DNA of 14,308 nt, from assembly GCA_000310025.1 (NCBI GenBank), contig FN648564.1, positions 85,919 to 100,226 on the forward strand, given 5' to 3'. The DNA comes from Ectocarpus siliculosus. Its lineage: Eukaryota > Sar > Phaeophyceae > Ectocarpales > Ectocarpaceae. Positions 9,855 to 14,308 of the stretch are shown here, piece by piece. Every line of letters begins with the position of its first letter. Within the stretch, counting starts at the first letter, position 1. The position numbers were made by a program, and so were the translations under genes. A model generated the notes under the pieces. It ran no database searches, was not told where the DNA came from, and saw only the letters and a list, made by a program, of their open reading frames with translations.

Positions 9855-11852
9855 CAGCAGCGCATGCCACGGCAGCTAACCTAGTCCGCCTCTTCCGCAC
9901 ACACGGAACAGCTTTCTGCCCCGGAATGGAACACGGCCCAACGGAGAAACAAAACTTCACTTGCTATTGAAAGAGCCAGCATTCGCGGCAACGATTGCCA
10001 TGCAAGGGCTCCTCAAAAGTACAGGAATTGAGGTGCCGAAGAGGCGGTGCTGGTCTTTACTCTCCGTAGTTCCCTCTCTCTGCCTCTCGTGGGAACTATA
10101 GTTGTACGTGAACGCACACACAATTTTATACCGCATGAATAATTGGGGGTCTTTGTCTCATGTCTTCGGGCCTTCTTGTGTTTTGGGTGGCATGGTCGAA
10201 AACCTACAGCTTGCTGGATCTCAGCGGCATGATTGACATGTTCCTATCAATACAACCTTCTACCTGTAAACTCCAGAAGCTCAGACCTGGTGCAGCGCCC
10301 CGCGTAGGGGCCCTAGGCGGTACGTTCTGGCGTATCGTAACTTGAGTGTGTTGCTATACCAATTAGTAGATATATAGGTGTACGTTGACGTTTACAATTG
10401 CACACCGTTTAGCAGGTTTGTGGAAGCACCAGCCGGGGTCACACAGCAGTAGGAACGCCACTTACAGGAACGCGCTCTTTTTCTTCGCGTTGCCTACAAC
10501 ACGTGTTCACAAACCAACCATGGCGAGCAACATTCTGAAACTAAGGTATGTATGCTAGCTAATGTATGCAAATGGCACATGCTCTCACTTGGTATTCAGG
10601 GGTTTCGGGAAAAAAGTGCATGTGCATACCAACTCTACAACCGCCGGGAGATGGGATAAAACGGGGAACCAACAAGCACGCCGTGCATGACGTCCGATTC
10701 TTGCACGAGAGAACACCCCCCCCCACCTACCTCAGCCGGGCGCCATTGTCGAATCTCATCGCCCCCGATCGCCGAAATAAAAATGTCTAGGCACAGCAGT
10801 TCCGTCCCTGGCTGCAGTCCCGTCGTTAAATTTATTGCCGCCGCCCGTCCTCCCCGCAAGCTATCCTCCGAGCTGCTATCTCTCCCCATCGGCCTCCCCT
10901 CAACCACCGCCCGTGCTTGCCCGCCAGCGTCAGCATCGTCCGCAGTGCTGGAGTCGGCGAATCCTGCCCGCCGTGGTGGCCGTCCGGTTGCAGTCGCAGC
11001 AGGCGGCGCTGCTGCTGCTGCTGCTGCTGCTGGTGTCCGCCTCTTTCTTGCCTCGCAGCTCGGCAGGCAAGGCCGCGCGGCCGGCGGCGGAGTTGTCAGC
11101 GTGTCTTCTTCTGCTGCCCCCGCCCCCACCTGCCGTGCCTTCATACTCCCAGTTGCTGCTGCTGCTGCTGTAGCGGTTGCTGCCCCAGCCGGCCGCATCG
11201 GTGAGCTTCCCGGGAAGATCGTGTGCGATTTCCTTTTCGCCGCCGCATCCGAACCCCGCCTGCTGAACGCTCCCGACGCTGGCCGTCTGCTGCTGCTGCT
11301 CGTGCTGCCGCTGCTGTGCCTTCGCTTGGCCATGGCGTCAGCACCAGCAACTGACTTCTCAGTCGCGTCGGCTACCCCTGCTCGCTGGAACAGGCTGGGG
11401 CTGACGCCTTCCCCCTTGCCTCCGTTGGGTACTGATGATGATGATGCGGGATCTGCTGCTTGCACCTGCGATGGGGAAGGGAGAGACATCATCCGCTTCT
11501 TCCCAAGAAACCAGGCGGAAAACCTGCTTGCCAGTCGAGAGCTTGGAGCCGCCGCCGAGCCTGCTGCTGCCTCCTCGGGCCCGAACACATCGAGACGAGA
11601 GCTGTCGAGGCTTTGCTGCCGCTCTACGACGGCGGGGCCGGAAGAAGGCAGCATTGTTCGGTCGCCAATGGTGATCGGCCCGCTGGCTCGGGGAGCACGA
11701 GCACTGCCAGATGGTTCTTCTCCTGCGGCGATGCCCATCTCCATCTGCCAACTCCGAGACCTTCTACGCCGGATAGGATGCTGCGGATTCTTCGAAGGGT
11801 GGAGCGAAGACTTCCGAGCGGAAGAGACCTCGTTCGCTGGGGAGGTGGCCAT
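1..11852 (-). CDS. Multi-exon gene: tandem Tudor-knot-like modules plus OTU deubiquitinase (3' end outside window)
   Basis: Reconstructed spliced gene with nine exons: 11852-10731, 8386-7286, 6047-5988, 5319-5199, 4313-4065, 3685-3118, 2184-2091, 952-852 and 256-1. All junctions are GT-AG with compatible phases, giving 1224 codons before the left edge. Seen: Ser/Ala-rich N-terminus with a basic cluster (RRRRSR, residues 28-33), two related Tudor-knot/chromo-barrel-like modules (about 346-415 and 727-786), a Gly/Ala/Ser linker, and an OTU domain (about 996-1130) with DGNC and HYNSV motifs. Family knowledge: OTU enzymes of the OTUD5 type cleave ubiquitin chains using an Asp/Cys/His triad; Tudor-knot folds often bind chromatin marks or RNA. 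Inference: a chromatin- or RNA-directed deubiquitinase. The exon 4-5 and 5-6 links rest only on splice signals and phase. The alternative is two genes, with the first stopping near 5134 and the second starting at ATG 4365. No stop codon is seen in the window. Confidence 0.62.
257..851 (-). other. Intron 8 (595 bp)
   Basis: It starts GTATAGCAGTACAGC, part of a tandem 8-mer (820-851), and ends with C-runs and CCCCCGCAG. It includes an ACAC tract near 755-775 and A-runs near 635-658. An internal acceptor-like TTGTTTTTGCAG (AG at 490-489) is also phase-compatible and could mark an alternative, longer last exon, read in a different frame. Confidence 0.55.
820..851 (-). repeat. 8-bp tandem repeat at the intron 8 donor
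   Basis: Reading the sense strand from the splice site: GTATAGCA, GTACAGCA, GTACGGCA, GTACGCAG. Four near-identical 8-mers each begin with GT, so each is a potential donor. Confidence 0.8.
852..952 (-). CDS. Exon 8: catalytic His strand of the OTU domain
   Basis: This 101-nt exon runs from TTTTGGCAG|CTTGAT to CGCAG|GTATAG. It encodes LDMGMAPIKLSYHGQSHYNS, then VRDYSLRYPLHPR. The I-x-L-S-Y-x-x-x-x-H-Y-N-S-V motif is the catalytic-His strand of OTUD5-type enzymes; the His of HYNSV is residue 1122 (904-902). With exons 6 and 7 the DGNC...HYNSV spacing is about 110 residues, normal for the family, so the active site looks intact. The exon ends in phase 2 (AG overhang). The donor sits at the edge of an 8-bp tandem repeat. 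Confidence 0.93.
953..2090 (-). other. Intron 7 (1138 bp) with G-runs and a 68-bp tandem repeat
   Basis: It starts GTGAGT, followed by several G runs of 6-13 (2047-2082), and ends CTCTTTTGGCAG. It contains a 2.5-copy tandem repeat (1075-1246), two copies of a C-run plus GATACGAG motif (1045-1061 and 1708-1726) and A/T homopolymers near 1281-1310. No gene is recognised. The long minus-strand open frames over 950-1340 are products of the repeat. Confidence 0.85.
1075..1246. repeat. Tandem repeat, 66-68 bp period, 2.5 copies
   Basis: A 37-bp core starting GTTTTCGTCGCTTGGCAACG and ending GTAAAACAAGCC occurs at 1075-1111, 1143-1179 and 1209-1246 (the last with one extra T). The first two cores are followed by C-run, CGGTGTTTGCCATCGGG and a TTGG spacer. 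Inside each core, GTTTT/AAAAC and CGTCG/CGACG can pair as an imperfect hairpin. Confidence 0.92.
2091..2184 (-). CDS. Exon 7: middle of the OTU domain
   Basis: This exon gives 94 nt from GCATTCAG|G to GGG|GTGAGT. It encodes ALEEMFDRPIEIYSSESEG, then LQPMKIDFDASG (residues 1075-1105). The D-R-P-I-E-I-Y segment is the conserved central strand of OTUD5-type OTU domains, where the canonical text is A-x-x-E-x-(Y/F)-x-R-P-(I/V)-E-(I/V)-Y. The one-base overhang G completes the Arg codon with exon 6, giving a continuous DDLEIR-ALEEMFDRP. Both splice sites are strong. Confidence 0.93.
2185..3117 (-). other. Intron 6 (933 bp) beginning with a long triplet-repeat tract
   Basis: It starts GTGGGTGTTG and ends TTTGTTGGCATTCAG. 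About 360 bp next to the donor (2750-3117) is CAN triplet-rich on the plus strand, including 13 uninterrupted CAG followed by 7 CAA (2868-2927). The rest (2185-2750) is ordinary sequence with short A-runs. The long open frames across the tract are translations of the repeat, not genes. Confidence 0.85.
2750..3117. repeat. CAN triplet-repeat tract (CAG/CAA/CAC-rich)
   Basis: On the plus strand nearly all triplets are CAG, CAA, CAC or ACA-phase variants. The purest part is 13 CAG (2868-2906) followed by 7 CAA (2907-2927). In the sense strand of the gene this is CTG/TTG/GTG and starts at the 5' splice site of intron 6. Confidence 0.92.
3118..3685 (-). CDS. Exon 6: linker and catalytic Asp/Cys half of the OTU domain
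   Basis: After a Pro/Gly/Arg/Ala-rich linker, the OTU domain starts near residue 996 (position 3353) with MRRTGLSVVDVEPDGNCLFR. Asp1009 (3314-3312) and Cys1012 (3305-3303) sit in the DGNC motif and correspond to the catalytic Asp and nucleophile of OTUD5-type enzymes. The conserved block continues with HYPVRKACVEHM, then EDFRDYL and WGDDLEI, all OTU landmarks. Donor CCG|GTGGGT leaves CG, completed by G in exon 7 to give Arg. The 3' end is firm; the 5' boundary (CCCGCAG|CGGCAC) is the best pyrimidine-tract acceptor but has alternatives at about 3735 and 3715. Plus-strand open frames here are shadows. Confidence 0.9.
3686..4064 (-). other. Intron 5 (379 bp)
   Basis: It begins GTGAGGGAGGGAGGG (sense) and ends TTTCGCCCGCAG. 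The 5' end is a G-quadruplex candidate. It also contains GT and GA dinucleotide runs (4025-4040) and an ATCGATCGATCG stretch near 3758. Alternative acceptors exist: ATTAG|TTGCGC at about 3735 (phase 0) and CACAG|CGACC at about 3715 (phase 2). Confidence 0.6.
4065..4313 (-). CDS. Exon 5: Ser/Gly-rich linker before the OTU exon
   Basis: This exon starts after C12-rich CTCTCGCAG|AG and reads ELLASERAHQDSLGSAGESS, then a poly-Gly block and GDEDAIAGLSDPALSKSR. The 5' end is supported by a good pyrimidine tract and phase-1 compatibility with exon 4. The 3' end is ambiguous: TCA|GTGAGG (used here, phase 1) or GTGGTC/GTCAGT a few bases earlier (phase 0). The frame is also open upstream to ATG 4365 (MQNMRVRPLPPPR), so this could be the first coding exon of a separate OTU gene. 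No domain is recognised; it is probably a disordered linker. Confidence 0.66.
4557..4786. repeat. Diverged direct repeat pair, about 45 bp each
   Basis: 4557-4600 and 4742-4786 share CGAGACGTG, a C-rich middle, GCGCCGA and CGATGACA, with about 75% identity by eye. They lie inside intron 4. Confidence 0.7.
4974..4985. promoter_or_regulatory. CRE-like palindrome
   Basis: GGTGACGTCACC is a perfect 12-nt palindrome containing TGACGTCA, the full CRE/ATF-type bZIP site. It lies in intron 4, or upstream of the OTU gene if that has its own promoter. A single site by chance is possible, so function is unproven. Confidence 0.3.
5076..5103. repeat. Inverted repeat / hairpin
   Basis: A perfect 16-bp palindrome GGTGGGTATACCCACC (5083-5098) is flanked by AAAAA (5076-5080, offset by GG) and TTTTT (5099-5103). 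It lies inside intron 4. Confidence 0.85.
5199..5319 (-). CDS. Exon 4: C-terminal part of Tudor-knot-like module 2
   Basis: This exon gives 121 nt (40 codons plus one base). It begins at TACCAG|GTGCGG and encodes VRFLKWNSKWDRWISLSQ, then EPERFAP. This is the classic Tudor-knot/MRG-type ending, where an aromatic W-x-x-x-W-D-x-W-I block is followed by a R(F/L)-x-P turn. The chosen donor TTCGG|GTACGT leaves one base (G), which pairs with AG at the start of exon 5 to make GAG (Glu). A second donor-like GTATGT lies 4 nt downstream. If unspliced, the frame runs into a stop at about 5134, which could instead be the end of a separate Tudor gene. Confidence 0.82.
5320..5987 (-). other. Intron 3 (668 bp)
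   Basis: It starts GTAAGC (a strong donor) and ends TTTTTACCAG, a strong acceptor. It contains a telomere-like G/T-rich patch at 5818-5841 (CCCTAACCC in the transcript sense) and a G-run near 5610-5625. The small open frames here have no recognisable product. Confidence 0.75.
5818..5841. repeat. Telomere-like interstitial G/T patch
   Basis: GTGAGGGTTAGGGTTGGGTT followed by GGGT. Units of GGGTTA and GGGTT resemble degenerate telomere repeat. It is short, and inside intron 3. Confidence 0.6.
5988..6047 (-). CDS. Exon 3: 20-codon core of Tudor-knot-like module 2
   Basis: This 60-nt exon is phase 0 at both ends, between CTGAG|AAATGG and TTG|GTAAGC. It encodes KWRGAEVMDVRHANKGTQVL (residues 742-761), with the K-W-x-x-A-x-V signature of the second strand of Tudor-knot/chromo-barrel domains. 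It matches QWRPAEVTEI in module 1. Exon 2 ends at FVSSQ and exon 4 begins at VRFLKW, so this exon supplies exactly the missing strand. It is too short to find by ORF length and was found by domain continuity. Because it is symmetric, skipping it would keep the frame but break the fold. Confidence 0.83.
6079..6123. repeat. 7-bp minisatellite (CACGGAG), 6.4 copies
   Basis: Six perfect copies of CACGGAG at 6079-6120 plus CAC. In the sense strand it reads CTCCGTG repeats, ending about 30 nt upstream of the exon 3 acceptor. Confidence 0.96.
6244..6304. repeat. (AG)n microsatellite, about 30 units
   Basis: Uninterrupted AG dinucleotides over about 61 bp inside intron 2; CT-rich in the transcript sense. 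Confidence 0.97.
7286..8386 (-). CDS. Exon 2: end of Tudor-like module 1, linker, start of module 2
   Basis: This exon gives 367 codons (residues 375-741), phase 0 at both ends, from acceptor CCACAG|GTCACA to donor CAG|GTGCGG. The first 41 residues complete module 1: a strand ending ARVVF, then a YAEEKQSIYL segment and WSRLAP. These align with VRF, WNSKWDRWISL and ERFAP in module 2. The middle is a Gly/Ser/Ala/Pro-rich, probably disordered linker. A basic stretch (GRVRKGKQRGGR, then RKKR) precedes VGDRFDCLDYFVSSQ, residues 727-741, which opens module 2 and aligns with PGTELLCLDIFIS of module 1. The plus-strand open frames over this exon are shadows. Confidence 0.83.
8387..10730 (-). other. 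Intron 1 (2344 bp)
   Basis: It starts GTAGGT and ends at acceptor CCACAG, preceded by a pyrimidine-rich run. It interrupts Tudor-like module 1 between WRPAE and VTEII. Short open frames on both strands show no recognisable protein. It contains a (AG)n tract at 9827-9854, a CTG/TTG tract at about 8466-8496, and a small inverted repeat (CATGGA/TCCATG) near 9326-9342. I see no nested gene or mobile element. Confidence 0.72.
9827..9854. repeat. (AG)n microsatellite, 14 units
   Basis: Pure AG dinucleotide run inside intron 1. Confidence 0.95.
10731..11852 (-). CDS. Exon 1: N-terminal low-complexity region and first half of Tudor-like module 1
   Basis: This exon gives 374 codons, phase 0, ending at donor GAG|GTAGGT. 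I chose ATG 11852 (context GTCATGG) because it is the first ATG after an in-frame TGA at 11891-11889. CAG acceptor-like sites lie between that stop and the ATG, so an upstream coding exon is possible. The protein is rich in Ser, Ala, Arg and Pro, with a basic stretch RRRRSR at residues 28-33 that could be a nuclear localisation signal, and a poly-Ala run encoded by GCN repeats. The last 29 residues (346-374, with PGTELLCLDIFIS and QWRPAE) are the first strands of a Tudor-knot-like fold. They join exon 2 at VTEII to complete the module. A 416-codon open frame on the opposite strand is a composition shadow. Confidence 0.78.
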
Positions 11853-13490
11853 GACCACCGCGACTGCTGGCTGCTGCCAACGCGCCTCTCACATCGATCG
11901 TCCAGCAGTGTTCCGTGGCTGCACGCACTTCACTTGAGCTTACGCAGGGGGTTCCGTCCATGAAATGCACTCCCCCCCAAGATTCGCTCTCATACCTTTT
12001 TGTGAACCACGATCTGCATGACGAATCATGCATCATGCCATCACGGATGACATCACATGAGCCACATGTTGAACATGAGAGCGCTACACCTTACACAGCG
12101 TGACAAATGTATGTAGGGTTTGAACGTTCCTTCGAAGAGTGTCACCCCTTCCCTCCACATACATACAAACACACCACGATCCAGATGTCATCGGTGTCAT
12201 ACCATATCATTTCGTCCGCCGACAGCCTCAAACTATACTGGTAGGTAGTGTTTTTGAGAGGGAGAGGGATGAATCTTGGTTACTATACTGATGACACGGA
12301 CGGTCTGTGGATACCAGATTTTGCGCTGTAGATATTGGTAGGTGGGGCAATGGGTGGGGTGTTAATTACGGAACGTCCTGCATGTATAGGAAGCAGTATC
12401 AACGGTGGAAGTGTTCGCATGAAGTGAAACGCTTTTCGTACTTACTCCAGGAAGTAGGTGATTCCAGTCTGTCTCTGACAAGTCGTAATTATGCCGCCCC
12501 CGTCAACATGAAAAAAATATTTCCGCCACTCTTACACCCAGTCCGATACACGCAACCTAAAAAAACTACTGGCCATGCCTCGTCATTCATCTCTACACAC
12601 GTTTGGCACCAAAGGAGTCATTTCTTTTGTTGTACCAACCACCATCATCTGCCCTGAGATACATTCAAATCGGCGCATTGTTGGATAATTTTACGGCGAA
12701 AACCATCAGTCTCACCACATGGTACAGCATACACTCACTAATTGCGAAAGAAAATTATTGCGCAACACACGTGTGTGTATGCAGGATGAAGTGCCCATCT
12801 CCATCTTTTCGCACTGCTACGAACGAAATTGGTGGTCATCGCCCGACATCCTTCTCTCGTCCCTTCACCCCGCCATACGTGCAAAACTACCAAACTCGAC
12901 TGACTCTCACCATACATACAGGATTCACGATAAGAGCAGGAGTCCGTCCGTCCACCTCGCGACGCTACACAACCACACCACACACCACCACACACCACCG
13001 TCACTTACGGCTACACTCCACTTAAAAAAACCAGCTGTGTTGTTGTTTCTTCTTGAAAGGAGAAAAAGGGATTTGTAATTGTCAAAAATTAAAATTTACA
13101 GGAACGTGGACGTAGAAAAAGAGCCATAATATGCATATTCTTAAAGAGGAAACAGAAGCATTGACACTAACAGTTGTCGTCCTCCTTCCCTACCGGATCC
13201 CGAGGCAAAAAAACAACAACATGACGCGAGCAGTCTCGATCCTATTCACTGCGCTCCTCCTTGTCAACGGGGGTGGAGACGGAGACGTTCAAATCTCCAG
13301 CTGCAGGAGATACACCTTGCACGCATCTCACGCTTTCAGGTACCGGAACAACAGAACGAAAAACCATGTCGGATCGTCGACGGAAGGCCTTTTTTTCGTT
13401 ACTTTTCCCGATCAAGAGATGGGCGCGATGTCCGTCGTCGTCTTCTTGTTCCTGTTCGGTGCACGGCAGAATTCTCTACGTTCTTCTCAA
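11853..13490. other. Intergenic region: upstream of gene 1 and 3' flank of the BRCT gene
   Basis: No protein-coding exon is supported here. Short open frames on both strands lack recognisable motifs and codon bias. The part near 11853-12300 would hold the 5' UTR and promoter of gene 1; I see no clear TATA box. An AT-rich patch lies at 13071-13100, and CACCA-rich microsatellite sequence at 12970-13000. A copy of the 3' end of the BRCT gene lies at 13411-13461. Confidence 0.6.
13411..13461 (-). repeat. Duplicate of the BRCT gene's last codons and stop
   Basis: Positions 13411-13461 repeat 13490-13543 with few mismatches and one missing triplet, offset by 79 bp. Read on the minus strand it encodes NRNKKTTTDIAPIS and a TGA, against KRNKKKTTTDIAPIS and TGA in the gene itself. 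It is therefore a short tandem duplication of the 3' coding end, now in the 3' flank or UTR. Confidence 0.85.
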
Positions 13491-14306
13491 TCAAGAGATG
13501 GGCGCGATGTCGGTCGTCGTCTTCTTCTTGTTCCTTTTCGGCGCGGGGCCCTTCTTCCTCCCCGCGGCGGTCTTCTTGGAAGCGGCCGACTTCTTCGGCT
13601 TGGGCTTCGGCTTCGGTTTAGCCGGCGCCCGCTTCTTCGGCTTGGGCTTCTCAGCCTTAGCTTTCGCAGCCTTTGGCTTCTTCACGTCTGCCAGCAACCG
13701 CTTCGCAGCGGCCTTGCCCCGCCCGCTCCCGAGCCTCATGTGGAGGCCGTTGCCCGAGTAGCCCTCGCTGAAGGCCTCTATCTCCGGCGGCGGCGCGGAC
13801 TCCAGCTGCTGCTCGCCCTGGATACTCATCGTCAGGTCCGCCAGGGAGACGAGCTGGCACTTGGGGGACGCGTTCGCCTTCCCGACCTTGCTCGCGCCCG
13901 GCTCTTTACCAACGATGAGCATGTCGGTCTTGCCCGAGATCGCGGAAGTCACCCTCGCGCCGAAGGACTCGCACATGCTCCGGAGCCTGTCCTTGCCCTG
14001 GTTAAGGCCGGTCCCTCCCCCGATCTCAGGGAAGACTCCCGTCATGACGATCGTCTTGCCCTTGAGGAAGTCCGCCCGCGCGCCGTTGACGCCCGGCCGC
14101 GGGACGACGTAGAAGCCGCGGCGGGCCGCGGACGACGGGGCCACCATCGACTCCTGGGGTTGGAAGAGACTCACCGCTGAACCGCTCGGAGGAGGAGCGG
14201 CGGCGGCGGCGGCGGCGGCGGGCGACGCGGAGCCATAGGTCGAATATCCGGAATCGCCTGCTGAGTAGTGGGCGGAAGAGGAGGAGGAGGAGCTACCGGC
14301 TGCATA
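13491..14306 (-). CDS. BRCT-domain protein with Lys/Pro-rich tail (N-terminus outside window)
   Basis: This frame is open from the right edge to TGA at 13493-13491 (271 codons visible). It reads a Ser/Ala-rich lead, FLKGKTIVMTGVF, then FGARVTSAISGKTDMLIVGK and CQLVSLADLTMSI. This is a single BRCT domain (about 14069-13818) of the RFC1/NAD-ligase/PARP type: the first strand ends in T-G, then the G-(A/G)-x-V and (K/T)-T-x-x-(L/I)-(I/V) strands. BRCT domains bind phosphopeptides or DNA ends in repair and replication. The C-terminal ~75 residues are very basic (KKPKAAKAKAEKPKPKKR, then KPKPKPKPKKSAASKK), like a histone H1 tail, ending TDIAPIS. A GTGAGT at 14174-14169 looks like a splice donor but no plausible partner is visible, so I read through it. 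It may be a larger RFC1-like protein or a stand-alone BRCT chromatin protein; the visible part cannot decide. Confidence 0.84.
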   Translation of the reverse strand, partial: YAAGSSSSSSSAHYSAGDSGYSTYGSASPAAAAAAAAPPPSGSAVSLFQPQESMVAPSSAARRGFYVVPRPGVNGARADFLKGKTIVMTGVFPEIGGGTGLNQGKDRLRSMCESFGARVTSAISGKTDMLIVGKEPGASKVGKANASPKCQLVSLADLTMSIQGEQQLESAPPPEIEAFSEGYSGNGLHMRLGSGRGKAAAKRLLADVKKPKAAKAKAEKPKPKKRAPAKPKPKPKPKKSAASKKTAAGRKKGPAPKRNKKKTTTDIAPIS

Positions 14307-14308
14307 GC

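Noticed and set aside
8569-10345. Small open frames in intron 1 on both strands
   Set aside because: All are under 111 codons, overlap each other and show no domain; no sign of a nested gene or transposon.
10687-11937. 416-codon open frame on the plus strand
   Set aside because: It mirrors exon 1 on the opposite strand; it is a GC-composition shadow with no domain, while the minus strand carries a Tudor-like motif and proper splice sites.
12121-12137. Heat-shock-element-like GAACGTTCCTTCGAAG upstream of gene 1
   Set aside because: Only two properly spaced GAA/TTC units; expected by chance in 1.6 kb.
12307-13078. Plus-strand open frames of 116-140 codons between the genes
   Set aside because: No recognisable motif, overlapping frames of similar length, no supporting splice or codon evidence.

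Overview
This window looks like nuclear DNA of a eukaryote with GC-rich, low-complexity coding exons, GT-AG introns of about 0.4 to 2.3 kb, long homopolymeric C/G runs and many CAG/CAA, GA and minisatellite repeats. That style fits a brown alga of the Ectocarpus type (stramenopile), but this is inferred from genome style and not proven. No bacterial operon, transposon, rRNA, tRNA or CRISPR array is supported.

Both genes I can support lie on the minus strand. (1) Positions 11852 down to 1 (open at the left edge) hold a multi-exon gene. I rebuilt nine exons by matching splice sites, phase and domain continuity: 11852-10731, 8386-7286, 6047-5988, 5319-5199, 4313-4065, 3685-3118, 2184-2091, 952-852 and 256-1. 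The phases are mutually compatible and give 1224 codons in the window. The product would carry a Ser/Ala-rich basic N-terminus, two divergent Tudor-knot/chromo-barrel-like modules (about residues 346-415 and 727-786), a low-complexity linker, an OTU cysteine-protease domain of the OTUD5 type (Asp1009, Cys1012, His1122; about 996-1130) and a Gly/Arg-rich tail. The weakest point is the link between exons 4 and 5: a two-gene model, with a Tudor gene ending near 5134 and an OTU gene starting at an ATG at 4365, is the main alternative.

(2) Positions 14306-13491 (open at the right edge) encode the C-terminal part of a protein with one BRCT domain of the RFC1/NAD-ligase type followed by a lysine/proline-rich histone-H1-like tail. 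Its last ~17 codons and stop are duplicated just downstream.

The 1.6 kb between the genes (11853-13490) would hold the upstream region of gene 1 and the 3' flank of gene 2. The introns of gene 1 carry most of the unexplained structure: a 68-bp tandem repeat, a long CAN triplet tract, a (GA)n tract, a 7-bp minisatellite touching a splice acceptor, a telomere-like patch and G-rich tracts abutting two 5' splice sites. If gene 1 is a single protein, its likely theme is deubiquitination guided by chromatin-reader-like modules, and the neighbouring BRCT protein would also act on DNA or chromatin. That functional link is inference only.
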